Positions 8,898 to 17,854 of a stretch of DNA of 64,000 nucleotides are shown piece after piece (within the stretch, counting starts at the first letter, position 1; each line of letters starts with the position of its first letter). Source of the stretch: Edaphocola aurantiacus (lineage in GTDB: Bacteria; Bacteroidota; Bacteroidia; Chitinophagales; Chitinophagaceae); NCBI RefSeq assembly GCF_019797745.1, contig NZ_VOSI01000005.1, forward strand, positions 1 through 64,000, read 5' to 3'. The notes under the pieces are model-generated. The model ran no database searches. It had not been told where the DNA came from and was given only the letters and a program-made list of their open reading frames with translations. A program made the position numbers and the translations under genes.

Positions 8898-9918
8898 ATT
8901 GGTTCATCGCCGCTATAAATGCATCGGCCATCTGCTCGTCTGTGGCCCAGGATGTGATGAGCCGAACGGCAGCAGTATCTCCATCTATCTCCTTCCATAT
9001 ATAGAAGGCAAATTGTGCACTTAAATGTTCAATGAGTGCTTTTGGTAATATCGGAAATATTTGATTAGTAGTTGGTTCGGAAAGAAAGCTAAAGCCTTTC
9101 TCCTTAATGGCCTGCGCCATTTTTGCAGCCATCTTATTAGCATGTCTGGCCAGGTCGAAGTAGAGATCATCCCGGAACAGCTCCAGGAACTGTATACCCA
9201 TTACCCGTCCTTTGGCCAGCAGGGCACCTTTTTGTTTGAGGGCATAATCGACCTCATCCGCCAGTTCGGGCTTGCCGAATACAAGGGCTTCGCCCAGCAA
9301 AGCGCCATTTTTGGTGCCACCGATATAGAATGCATCGGTCAGTCTTGCCATATCTTCCAGGCGTACATCATTTGATGCAGCAGTAAGGGCATGACCCAGA
9401 CGGGCACCGTCGGCAAACAAGATCAGCTGATGTGCTTTGCAAAAGGCAGACAGGGCCTCCAGTTCTGCAAGACTGTATATCGTACCGGTCTCGGTAGCAT
9501 TGGATATGTATACCAAGCGCGGTTTTACCACATGTGGTCTGAGTGAGTAAGCTTCCAGTACTGCCTGTATATCAGCAGGTTTTAGCTTGCCATCTGTTGC
9601 CGGTACGGCAATAACTTTATGCCCGGTAGCTTCTATTGCCCCCGTTTCATTGGCTGCAATGTGTCCGGTCTGCGCACTGATCACGGCTTCATGAACGCGC
9701 AGCAAAGAAGAGATCAGGATCAGGTTGGTTTGTGTACCGCCTGAGATCAGGTAGATCACCGCTTCGGGGCAGTTCATTTTTTGCCTCAGGATTGCTTTTG
9801 CCGCTGCAGAGTAGGCATCCTCTCCGTAACCAGCCTGCTGTTCGAGGTTGGTCTCCAGCAGCTTCTGGAGAATAGATGGGTGCGCGCCTTCTGCATAATC
9901 GTTTCTGAAATGGTACAT
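8890..9918 (-). CDS. ltaE: Low-specificity threonine aldolase, PLP-dependent
   Basis: The 342-aa protein belongs to the beta-eliminating lyase/threonine aldolase fold. FRNDYAEGAHPSIL at the N-terminus, GYGEDAYSAAA, LFADGARLGHAL (PLP aspartate) and YIGGTKNGALLGEALVF (Schiff-base lysine) are all present. It cleaves threonine or allo-threonine to glycine and acetaldehyde. Length is normal for the family. It has its own -7-like promoter site, and a Crp-family gene follows in the same transcript. Confidence 0.93.
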   Translation of the reverse strand: MYHFRNDYAEGAHPSILQKLLETNLEQQAGYGEDAYSAAAKAILRQKMNCPEAVIYLISGGTQTNLILISSLLRVHEAVISAQTGHIAANETGAIEATGHKVIAVPATDGKLKPADIQAVLEAYSLRPHVVKPRLVYISNATETGTIYSLAELEALSAFCKAHQLILFADGARLGHALTAASNDVRLEDMARLTDAFYIGGTKNGALLGEALVFGKPELADEVDYALKQKGALLAKGRVMGIQFLELFRDDLYFDLARHANKMAAKMAQAIKEKGFSFLSEPTTNQIFPILPKALIEHLSAQFAFYIWKEIDGDTAAVRLITSWATDEQMADAFIAAMNQYV

Positions 9919-9937
9919 AGCCTTTGTCTTGAATGCG

Positions 9938-9945
9938 CAAAAATA
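9938..9945 (-). promoter_or_regulatory. TAnnTTTG -7 box before ltaE
   Basis: TATTTTTG on the minus strand, 20 bases ahead of the ATG, fits the Bacteroidota -7 consensus. Confidence 0.45.
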
Positions 9946-9958
9946 GGGACAATGCTGC

Positions 9959-10693
9959 TTATATTCTGCCTGCTCTTAATAATAAAGGAAAATGTACAGA
10001 ATGTTCGGCAGCCGTACCCCAGGCCTGTTTAAGGGCTTCCGTTATACTGTCAACAGGGTTTTCTCCATGTTTCTTTTCATAATGTTTAACGGCCGACCAG
10101 GTATTGAGGTAAGCGATCAGGTGCTCCAGACTCCAGCTAAACGATACGGGGAAATGCGGAACCTTAATATCGGTAAAAGGGAAGGGGATGGTCTTATACT
10201 CTTCATCAACGTACTTCCGCTCCGGATCCCAGTAAGGGCCTAGAATATCATCATAAAGGTGTGCGATGATCTGGTCTACCACATTGGTTACCTTCAGGTT
10301 ACCATAACCGGTCACCAGTAATAAGGCCCCGGGCTTGGCAGTACGCTTAACCTCCTCATAAAAACCGTTGAAGTCAAACCAGTGTATGGCCTGTGCCACG
10401 GTAATGAGATCGAAGGTGTGGTCGGGAAAATCGGTTTGTTCTGCCGGTTGTACACTGTACCGCACATTGGGCAATTGAGGGGCTTCTTTCAGCTGCTGGG
10501 CACTGATGTCTGTCGCCTCAACCTGTTTGAAGATGAGCGAGAGGTGCCGGGCCAGCTGCCCATTGCCCGTAGCGCAGTCCCAGGCATGATCCGCTGCAGG
10601 CACCTGATCTGCTAACCATTTGTATAATGCTTCCGGGTATTGTGGCCGGTACCTTGCATAGTCTGCAGAATGCTGTGAAAAAAGGTCTTTCAT
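9959..10693 (-). CDS. Class I SAM-dependent methyltransferase
   Basis: A 244-aa methyltransferase. It starts DLFSQHSADYARYRPQYPEALY, typical of a family close to yeast Tmt1/UbiE-like enzymes. Motif I is WDCATGNGQLARHL, followed by VEATDIS (motif II acid) and FDLITVAQAIHWFD. The substrate is unknown. The start lies five bases from the stop of the preceding secreted-protein gene, so the two share a transcript, although their functions look unrelated. Confidence 0.9.
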   Translation of the reverse strand: MKDLFSQHSADYARYRPQYPEALYKWLADQVPAADHAWDCATGNGQLARHLSLIFKQVEATDISAQQLKEAPQLPNVRYSVQPAEQTDFPDHTFDLITVAQAIHWFDFNGFYEEVKRTAKPGALLLVTGYGNLKVTNVVDQIIAHLYDDILGPYWDPERKYVDEEYKTIPFPFTDIKVPHFPVSFSWSLEHLIAYLNTWSAVKHYEKKHGENPVDSITEALKQAWGTAAEHSVHFPLLLRAGRI

Positions 10694-10697
10694 AGTC

Positions 10698-11492
10698 TTA
10701 CTTTTTATATTTTACAACGCGATTCAAAATTTTTTCATAAAGCATCATCAATTCTGATTGAGCTTGTGTGGTATAACTATTATTATACATGAACCAATCA
10801 TCTTTCGTTTTCAATACAATGGTTATGTTGCTTTCATCTATCGGATGACTTCTGGTCATGCAGTTTTTATGCTGGAATTGTGCCTTTCTTATACAGTACA
10901 ACAAATCTTTGTGGTCTTGCTCGGATATTGAGAATACATGATTTTTGGGAGTTAATGCTGTATCTATCCTACCATGAATAACAGATCGGTTCGTATTAAA
11001 TATAAACACCGCCATCCTATTGTTATCTATATATAATTGACTTTCTCCCCAAAATGGCCCTTGATGATGTATTCCAATATACTCAAAATCTTTTATATCA
11101 TGTTCTAAATATTTATTGTTGATGAATTGGGGAATGGGATGGTATTCCTTGCCATAGTATGCTTTTGTTTTAATAATGAAGGAATCTGTAGAGATATTGC
11201 TTAAAATATAAGGGGTTATAACAGTGTCGGTCCAGGACCTATTGCCTTGCCATGCGTTGGAGTACTGGCGTGTAAATAAGGTATCACCACTGTACCAGTA
11301 ATATGCCGAATCTCCGTCATTTAATGTACTAATTAGTAGAGTGTCATCTGCAATGTATATATAGTCTGCATTACAGTTAGTATACTTATGTCCTTTGATG
11401 AGGGACAATGATTGGGTCTGTCCATATGAATACTGGGTAGATAAGATTATCAGTAGGAGAAGTAGAAATAGATAATGTTGTCTTTGCTTCAT
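10698..11492 (-). CDS. Secreted hypothetical protein
   Basis: I do not recognise this 264-aa protein. The frame is open further upstream, but ATG at 11492 starts a clear signal peptide (KQRQHYLFLLLLLIILSTQYSYGQ, shortened here to its pattern: basic head, leucine-rich core, SYGQ cleavage), so that start is chosen. The mature part is rich in Tyr, Asn, Asp and Ile, has no cysteine cluster and reads like a beta-rich Bacteroidota envelope protein. It is AT-rich compared with its neighbours and stands beside a repeat-bearing gene-free region. It is the first gene of a transcript that includes the methyltransferase. Confidence 0.7.
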   Translation of the reverse strand: MKQRQHYLFLLLLLIILSTQYSYGQTQSLSLIKGHKYTNCNADYIYIADDTLLISTLNDGDSAYYWYSGDTLFTRQYSNAWQGNRSWTDTVITPYILSNISTDSFIIKTKAYYGKEYHPIPQFINNKYLEHDIKDFEYIGIHHQGPFWGESQLYIDNNRMAVFIFNTNRSVIHGRIDTALTPKNHVFSISEQDHKDLLYCIRKAQFQHKNCMTRSHPIDESNITIVLKTKDDWFMYNNSYTTQAQSELMMLYEKILNRVVKYKK

Positions 11493-11637
11493 CAGTACTC
11501 GAAAATACATAAACAGTTTTGATACTTTTACTATTTTAAAATTATGATTTGTTAATATGTAATTGTGAAATTCGATATTGCGAAGTGATCGTTCCTGGCG
11601 TGGGTGTTCCGAAGGGGCACCCAGGTCTACCAATTCA

Positions 11638-11661
11638 AGCCCGATTGTATCGGGGCTTTTT
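11638..11661 (+). terminator. Terminator-like hairpin in gene-free region
   Basis: AGCCCGAT, TGT loop, ATCGGGGCT (one bulged base) followed by TTTTT. No + strand gene lies directly upstream, so if active it would end an RNA or readthrough from outside known genes. Confidence 0.4.
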
Positions 11662-11739
11662 ACATAAATCCGATGCAATCGGGACAAAACCAAACAAAGC
11701 TGAGATCCTCTAAGCAGGTAGCTTAGCTATAAAGTACCC

Positions 11740-11760
11740 TTCGGGCACCTCAGGGTACAA
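11740..11760 (+). repeat. Dispersed short repeat, copy 1
   Basis: A 21-base stretch containing CACCTCAGGGTACAA. It matches 52142-52162 at 20 of 21 positions; a shorter match, through CACCTCAG, starts at 40523. All copies are intergenic. Confidence 0.5.
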
Positions 11761-11810
11761 TGGCCCCCACCTCTTAGGTACACCCACCCGCCAAAAACCA
11801 AAATCGCATT

Positions 11811-11912
11811 CAGCAAAAAGCTACATCCAACCTGTATAAAAGCTTAAAATGGGGACCTCAAAGCTCAATCAGGGGTAGAGAATAGCTAAGTGCGATCAGC
11901 AAAAAGCTACAT
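11811..11912. repeat. 16-bp direct repeat, two copies 86 bp apart
   Basis: CAGCAAAAAGCTACAT occurs at 11811-11826 and 11897-11912. Flanks are also similar: GCATT or GCGAT ahead, and a following AACC or GAACC. Confidence 0.6.
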
Positions 11913-12348
11913 AGAACCGGTCTCTTTCATACCCGTCGGGTATACACAAACCTGCCCGCATTCAGTTTAGTGGTCCCACAGACCACCTTAAACCTAAATG
12001 ACATTTTACTTTTTGGTGAGCTGATTGAGCTTTCCAGCGGCGGGGCTTAGTACAACGGTGGGTGGGTTTATGTTTTTGGTGCATTGATCAGAAATAAGGA
12101 TAACTGGTGTTGGCTTTTTATATAGCTGGCGCACGCGCTTTCGCGCTTATCCTTCTTTCCTGCACTTCGGGCGAAGCGCTGAAGCCTGGTCGGGTAAGCT
12201 TATCTAGTATTGCCTGTTCGATATAATCAGGTATATCTCTGCTCTTTTTACTTTGATCTGTGTGATTAGGGTACTGTTTGGATAAAAATAACGGCTAAGT
12301 TGATAAAATTCCCCCGCAATGGGGGATAGGTCCGATAAAATGACACAC

Positions 12349-12356
12349 TATATTTG
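12349..12356 (+). promoter_or_regulatory. TAnnTTTG -7 box before ABC exporter operon
   Basis: TATATTTG fits the -7 consensus and lies 42 bases ahead of the ATG at 12399. A small hairpin CCCCCGCAATGGGGG lies just upstream at about 12311-12325. Confidence 0.45.
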
Positions 12357-12398
12357 TTCGTATAACTTATCTTGTGGCATCAAAAACGCATTATTACT

Positions 12399-13277
12399 AT
12401 GAATTTAGTCATTGAAAATGTAAACAAAGTATATCCTAACGGTGTAAAAGCACTGAACAATATAAATCTGACCATTGAAAAAGGATTGTTTGGTTTGCTG
12501 GGCCCTAATGGCGCCGGCAAGTCCAGCCTGATGCGTACGATTGCAGCTTTGCAGGATCCTGATTCCGGTAGTATAAAACTGGGTAATATTGATGTAATTC
12601 ATCAGAAAAACGAATTGCGCAAGCAACTGGGCTACCTGCCGCAGGATTTTGGTTTCTATCCTAAAGTATCGGCCTGGGATCTGCTGAATCACTTTGCTGT
12701 ATTAAAAGGTATTACTAATAAAGGCGAACGTAAAGAACTGGTTTCTGCCTTACTGCAGCAGACCAATCTGTATGAGGCACGCAGGCGTAATGTGAGCGAG
12801 TACTCGGGTGGTATGCGTCAACGCTTCGGTATTGCCCAGGCACTGATCGGTAATCCGAGCCTGGTGATTGTGGATGAACCTACAGCCGGTCTGGACCCTA
12901 TGGAGCGCAACCGCTTTCAGAACCTGCTGAGTGAAATTGCCGAACAAACCATCGTAATTCTCTCAACCCATATCGTAGATGATGTAAAAAACCTTTGTCG
13001 TAAAATGGTGATTATGAACCACGGAACGATCTTATATGAAGGAAGTCCGCAGGATGCGGTACACCGTATCGACGGTAAAATATGGATGAAACCAATTGAC
13101 AGCAGCACCTTCAGTGCGTATAAAGAAAAGTACAATGCCATCTCTTCTTCTATGGTCAGCGGATCGCTGATCCTGCGCATATTCAGCGAAGAAGATCCGG
13201 GTAATGGCTTTGAGCCGGCTCCTGTAGGACTGGAGGATGTGTATTTTTCTGCTATTGTCAATAACTCTATAAACTAA
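12399..13277 (+). CDS. ABC transporter ATP-binding protein
   Basis: The 292-aa ATPase has Walker A GPNGAGKS at residues 35-42, signature YSGGMRQRFGIAQAL, Walker B LVIVDEPTAGLDP and the H-loop STHIVDD. A C-terminal extension of about 70 residues, typical of ABC-2 exporter ATPases, follows. The frame is open upstream, but ATG at 12399 places the first beta-strand correctly. It is followed four bases later by the large permease-peptidase fusion, with which it must form the transporter. Confidence 0.95.
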   Translation: MNLVIENVNKVYPNGVKALNNINLTIEKGLFGLLGPNGAGKSSLMRTIAALQDPDSGSIKLGNIDVIHQKNELRKQLGYLPQDFGFYPKVSAWDLLNHFAVLKGITNKGERKELVSALLQQTNLYEARRRNVSEYSGGMRQRFGIAQALIGNPSLVIVDEPTAGLDPMERNRFQNLLSEIAEQTIVILSTHIVDDVKNLCRKMVIMNHGTILYEGSPQDAVHRIDGKIWMKPIDSSTFSAYKEKYNAISSSMVSGSLILRIFSEEDPGNGFEPAPVGLEDVYFSAIVNNSIN

Positions 13278-13281
13278 GCTT

Positions 13282-16200
13282 ATGTTTGCTGCAATATTTG
13301 GTTTTGAACTGAGACTGGGTTTTAAGCGACCCATGATCTATATATTTTTCGGATTGTTCCTGGCACTGAGTATGGTGATCGGCTTTGAGCAGGTAGGCCT
13401 GTTTAATACCTTTGAGGGAGATCATAGTACTATTGCCAATTCGGCATACAGCGTATCTTCTCTGCTGGTAGCACTCAATGGCAATGTATTCGGATTGCTG
13501 AACAGTATCGTACTGGTTTCTATTATGGCGACAGCTATTCAGAAAGATTATGAGTACAATACCCATGCCTTATTTTTTACCAAACCTATCAGTAAGGCCG
13601 GTTACTTCTTCGGACGTTTCCTTGCGGCGCTGGTACTGGGTATTTTTGTAATGTCCGGTTACCTGATCGGTTACTTTATCGGACTATTGCCGGGAATGGG
13701 CAAACCTGTAGTTGGTGCATTTGAACTGATGAACTTCCTGCAACCCTTCCTGTTATTTACACTACCTAATGTATTTTTCATCGGTATTGTGCTTTTTGCC
13801 TTAACTACTTTTACCCGCAAAACACTGACCGCATACCTGTTCTGTATCATCCTGCTGATCCTGCGCAGTATTGCAGAAGCGATGAGTGCAGACCTGGATA
13901 AGAAAACACTTTCTGCTATTATAGAGCCATTCGGAAGCATCGCTTTCGGAACCATTACCGAATACTGGACACCCGCAGAGCAGAATACGAAACTTATACC
14001 GCTGAAAGACATCCTGCTGCAAAACAGGCTGCTCTGGATCGGCATTGCCATTGTACTGACTGCTATCAGCTATTACCGTTTTAGTTTTACACAGTTTCTC
14101 ACCCCTTTCCGTTTGTTTAAACGTAAGGAGGAAAGCAGTGCACCGGCTACATCCGGTTACCATACCTTGTCTGATATTCCGGTGGTACGCCGCGCCTTTA
14201 ACAGGGTTTCATCCTGGTCTCAACTGTGGTACCTGTCCAAATTTGAGTTCCGTAAGATTGCGCAAAGCACCTTCTTTATCATCATCGCCATACTGATGGT
14301 AGGCCTTATCTGGCTGATCAACTACTTTAGTAACAATGCGTACGAAAGTGCTATGCAACCGCTTACAGAGAACGTGATCCGTTCTGTGGGTTCCTACGGA
14401 TTCCTGACCACGATCTTCGTAGTCTTCTTTTCCGGTACCATTATATTCCGCGAGAAGGAAACGCGCACCGATGAACTGATCCATGCCACACCGGTAAGTA
14501 ATACTGTGTTGTTCTTCTCTAAGTATGTGGGTTTGATGGGTATTGTATTGCTGCTGCAACTGGTGGCAGTGCTTACCGGTATCATTATACAGGTATCCCA
14601 GTCTTTCCTGCATATAGATTTGATTCAGTACATGATCAGCATTGTCGTGCTGGGACTGACTTCCTTTTCTATCACAGTAGGGATATGCCTGGCAATACAG
14701 GTATTCGCTCCCAACAAATACCTGGGTTTCTTCTTCTCCCTGATTCCCTTAATGTTATTGAGCATCCTGTTTGCCAAACTGGAGTGGAATAACAAATTAT
14801 ACAATTTTGATTCTGATGGTCCGCGCCTGCCTTATTCGGCATTGAACGGTTATGGTCCTTTATTCCCATGGTTCAGCTATAAGGCTTACTGGCTCAGCTT
14901 TGTACTGATCATTGTTTTTGTGGCCTTATACTTCTACGGCAGAGGTAAGGAGTACAAGATCGGGGCACGCCTGCGTTTTTCGAAAAAGGAAGTGACCCGT
15001 GGTATGAAACTGGCCCTTGGCCTCAGTGTACTCTCTTTCTTAGCCTGGGGCAGTTATATTTATTACAATACCCAGGTATTGAATACATATAAGACTGTAA
15101 AGGAAATGACCCGTGAAAGTGTGGAGTATGAGCAAAGCTTTAAGCGTTACGAACATACCCTGCAGCCGCGTATCGTGGAGGCGAATGTTGATGTAGATAT
15201 ATATCCGGACAAGGGTGGTTTTCATGCCAAAGGATTCTACTGGCTGAAAAATAAGCATAACCTTCCTGTAGATACGGTTTATGTAAACATTTTTGATGAG
15301 ACCTCTCCGGTATTCTATAAAGAGGTGAATCTGAATGTACCATCAACCGTAATTAAAGATGATCGTAAATTTGGTGTAAAGCTGTTTAAGTTACAGCAGC
15401 CGTTACAACCAGGCGATTCTGTGAAGCTGAGCTTCGAATTTGATTATGCACCAAAAGGCTTTGCCAATGATGATATCAACACATTGGTAGTATCGAATGG
15501 TAGCTTCTTCAACAACCAGATGATGCCAAGCCTGGGCTATAATGATGCTTCTGAGCTATCCTCTAACCGGGAACGTAAAAAGTATAACCTGCCTCCGAAG
15601 ATGCGTATGGCACGCATCAATGATAGCGCTGCGCATATGAATACTTATATTTCCAATGATGCGGACTGGATTCGTTTCGAAACACAGGTGAGTACCAGCG
15701 GAGATCAGACTGCAATTGCACCGGGATACCTGGTGAAACAGTGGAAAGAAAACGGCCGTAACTTCTTTAAGTATAAAATGGACAGTCCTATGTTGAACTT
15801 TTATGCATACCAGTCGGCCCGTTACGCGATCAAGAAAGATAAATGGAATGGCGTTAATATAGAGATCTATTATAATAAAGCGCATGAGTTCAATGTTGAG
15901 AATATGATCCGTTCAATCAAAGATGGTCTGTCTTATTATACGAAGAACTTCTCTCCTTACCAGCATCGCCAGGTACGTATTATTGAGTTTCCTCGATTTG
16001 CTTCCTTTGCGCAGTCTTTTGCCAATACCATTCCGTTCTCTGAAGATATCGGCTTTACCAATAAAGTAGATACCAGTGACTGGAGCAAGATTGATCTGCC
16101 ATACTATGTAACCGCGCATGAGGTAGCACATCAGTGGTGGGCCCACCAGGTAATCGGGGCTAATGTGCAGGGTAGTACATTGCTGTCCGAAACCATGGCG

Positions 16201-16968
16201 CAGTACAGTGCATTGATGGTTATGGAGCACCGTTACGGAAAAGATAACATGAAGAAATTTCTGAAGCATGAGATGGATAATTACCTGCGCAGCAGAACTG
16301 TCGATGGCAAAGGAGAGCGTCCGCTGATGTTTGTAGAGAATCAGCAGTACATTCACTACCAGAAAGGAAGTGTAATTATGTATGCACTGAAAGACTATAT
16401 CGGGGAAGACAGCCTGAATGCTGCCCTGCGCCGCTTCATCGGCCAGGTGGCCTACCAGGAGCCTCCTTATACAGATGCGGTAGCTTTTGTAAACTGTTTG
16501 AGATCAGCTACTCCGGATAGCCTGAAGTACATTATCTCCGATATGTTTGAGCATATTACCGTGTATGAAAACTATGTCAAATCGCTGAAATCAGAACCGA
16601 TGTCTGATGGTCGTTACAAAGTTACCCTGACGGTGGGCTGTGTGAAGTTCCGTTCCGATAGCATGGGTAATAACACGAAACAACAGGTGAATGATTATAT
16701 AGACATTGGTGTATTTGCCGCTGTGGCTAAAGGGTCCAAAGAGCAATATAATCCACTGGTTTTCCATAAAGTGAAGATCGATGCACCGGAAAAAACATTT
16801 GTGTTTATTGTAAAAGAAAAACCAGTCTTTGCCGGAATAGATCCTTATAATAAACTGATTGACCGCACACCGGACAATAATATCTGTAATTTCGGTATTG
16901 TACCTAAAGTGCCGAACCTGTCCGAGAAGGAAGTTCGTTTCGATATGGGATCGGATGATAATGATTAA
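13282..16968 (+). CDS. ABC-2 permease fused to M1-family metallopeptidase domain
   Basis: This 1228-aa protein has two ABC-2-type membrane blocks (about residues 1-280 and 310-590). A further membrane helix near 580-600 leads to an extracytoplasmic region with M1 aminopeptidase features. The zinc motif HEVAHQWWAH starts at His946, and the third ligand is Glu970 in LLSETMAQYS. The spacing from the second His to Glu is 19, not the usual 18. The exopeptidase GxMEN loop is not recognisable (the region reads ANTIPFSED). This permease/M1 architecture is known in Bacteroidota. Substrate and peptidase activity are unproven. It forms an operon with the preceding ATPase and ends at a long hairpin. Confidence 0.93.
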   Translation: MFAAIFGFELRLGFKRPMIYIFFGLFLALSMVIGFEQVGLFNTFEGDHSTIANSAYSVSSLLVALNGNVFGLLNSIVLVSIMATAIQKDYEYNTHALFFTKPISKAGYFFGRFLAALVLGIFVMSGYLIGYFIGLLPGMGKPVVGAFELMNFLQPFLLFTLPNVFFIGIVLFALTTFTRKTLTAYLFCIILLILRSIAEAMSADLDKKTLSAIIEPFGSIAFGTITEYWTPAEQNTKLIPLKDILLQNRLLWIGIAIVLTAISYYRFSFTQFLTPFRLFKRKEESSAPATSGYHTLSDIPVVRRAFNRVSSWSQLWYLSKFEFRKIAQSTFFIIIAILMVGLIWLINYFSNNAYESAMQPLTENVIRSVGSYGFLTTIFVVFFSGTIIFREKETRTDELIHATPVSNTVLFFSKYVGLMGIVLLLQLVAVLTGIIIQVSQSFLHIDLIQYMISIVVLGLTSFSITVGICLAIQVFAPNKYLGFFFSLIPLMLLSILFAKLEWNNKLYNFDSDGPRLPYSALNGYGPLFPWFSYKAYWLSFVLIIVFVALYFYGRGKEYKIGARLRFSKKEVTRGMKLALGLSVLSFLAWGSYIYYNTQVLNTYKTVKEMTRESVEYEQSFKRYEHTLQPRIVEANVDVDIYPDKGGFHAKGFYWLKNKHNLPVDTVYVNIFDETSPVFYKEVNLNVPSTVIKDDRKFGVKLFKLQQPLQPGDSVKLSFEFDYAPKGFANDDINTLVVSNGSFFNNQMMPSLGYNDASELSSNRERKKYNLPPKMRMARINDSAAHMNTYISNDADWIRFETQVSTSGDQTAIAPGYLVKQWKENGRNFFKYKMDSPMLNFYAYQSARYAIKKDKWNGVNIEIYYNKAHEFNVENMIRSIKDGLSYYTKNFSPYQHRQVRIIEFPRFASFAQSFANTIPFSEDIGFTNKVDTSDWSKIDLPYYVTAHEVAHQWWAHQVIGANVQGSTLLSETMAQYSALMVMEHRYGKDNMKKFLKHEMDNYLRSRTVDGKGERPLMFVENQQYIHYQKGSVIMYALKDYIGEDSLNAALRRFIGQVAYQEPPYTDAVAFVNCLRSATPDSLKYIISDMFEHITVYENYVKSLKSEPMSDGRYKVTLTVGCVKFRSDSMGNNTKQQVNDYIDIGVFAAVAKGSKEQYNPLVFHKVKIDAPEKTFVFIVKEKPVFAGIDPYNKLIDRTPDNNICNFGIVPKVPNLSEKEVRFDMGSDDND

Positions 16969-16975
16969 TCTTCTT

Positions 16976-17035
16976 TTACCTCCACATCATAATAAAGCCA
17001 GGCGATTGCCTGGCTTTATTATGATGTGGAGGTAA
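16976..17035. terminator. Perfect 28-bp stem, probable bidirectional terminator
   Basis: Arms 16976-17003 and 17008-17035 are exact complements around a GATT loop. The apex is GC-rich (GCCAGGC/GCCTGGC) and the base AT-rich. It lies between convergent genes, the ABC permease fusion and an SDR, so it can end both transcripts. Confidence 0.8.
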
Positions 17036-17067
17036 TTTCATTTCTCTATTATACCTGATGAGTATAC

Positions 17068-17838
17068 TCAGGACTGCTGCACGGCAGCATCTGTTGTTTT
17101 AAAGATACCATTGGCCTGGCGGGTGCAGGTCATGGTAATTTCGTTGAGGCATACATGTTCCGGAAGGGTAGCGCAATAGTAAGCGGTACGGGCTACATCG
17201 GCAGCATGTAAGGGTTCAAAGCCATCATATGTTTTAGAGGCTTTATCTTCATCACCACTGAAGCGTACCCAGGAGAATTCTGTATCTACCATACCGGGAT
17301 TGATCGCGGTGACTTTAATATTGTAATTCATCAGGTCTATGCGCATGCCTTCAGAAAGGGCTACTACAGCATGTTTGGTGGCGCAGTATACATTACCGTT
17401 AGGGTACACTGTTTTGCCCGCCGTAGATCCTATATTGATGATATGGCCTTTTTTCTCCTTCACCATCAGTGGCGCAATATGGCGGGTCATATATAATAAT
17501 CCTTTCAGGTTGGTATCAATCATGGTTTCCCACTGGTCAACGTCTCCGTTTTCAATACCGGAAAGGCCCAGTGCCAGGCCTGCATTATTGATCAGTATAT
17601 CTGGAGTACCCCAATCAGCCGCGATTGTCGCAACAGCATTTTCTACAGCTGCTCTTTCACGGATATCAAAACAGGTATAGTTTACGGTTACATTATATTC
17701 CTTCTGCAGTTGTGCACTGATTTCAGTCAAGCGGTCTGTACGTCTGCCGGTGATCCATAAATCATGCCCGTTGCGGGCAAATTCTTCTGCTAAGGCCCTT
17801 CCGATTCCTGCGGTAGCGCCGGTAATAACAACTTTCAT
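17068..17838 (-). CDS. SDR oxidoreductase, YdfG-like
   Basis: A 256-aa SDR with the N-terminal TGATAGIGRALAEEF (NADP-type glycine motif), NNAGLALG, and catalytic YCATKHAV. The sequence ITGRR after the second strand, with arginines, favours NADP. It resembles the 3-hydroxy acid dehydrogenase YdfG (serine, 3-hydroxypropionate and malonic semialdehyde chemistry), but substrate is not determined by sequence. It follows the T9SS surface protein gene on neither overlap nor coupling; the gap between them is 16 bases and this gene is the downstream one. Confidence 0.9.
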   Translation of the reverse strand: MKVVITGATAGIGRALAEEFARNGHDLWITGRRTDRLTEISAQLQKEYNVTVNYTCFDIRERAAVENAVATIAADWGTPDILINNAGLALGLSGIENGDVDQWETMIDTNLKGLLYMTRHIAPLMVKEKKGHIINIGSTAGKTVYPNGNVYCATKHAVVALSEGMRIDLMNYNIKVTAINPGMVDTEFSWVRFSGDEDKASKTYDGFEPLHAADVARTAYYCATLPEHVCLNEITMTCTRQANGIFKTTDAAVQQS

Positions 17839-17854
17839 CTTTGTATGTATAATT

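Larger units (their letters stand above)
11493..12398. other. 906-bp gene-free region with short repeats and hairpins
   Basis: No reading frame here has protein-like composition. Visible are a hairpin with two G-U pairs (11601-11623), a terminator-like hairpin (11638-11661), a 7-bp stem GTACCCT...AGGGTAC (about 11734-11758), a 16-bp direct repeat 86 bp apart, and a 13-bp inverted pair AAAGCTCAATCAG at 11860-11872 and 12021-12033. GC content swings sharply inside the region. It may be eroded mobile or intergenic repeat DNA, or it may hold an unannotated RNA. Confidence 0.6.

Noticed and set aside
11600-11660. tRNA-like stretch (GGTCTACCAATTCAAGCCC)
   Set aside because: No cloverleaf can be drawn; the T-loop GTTCAAA/TTCGA pattern and acceptor stem are missing.
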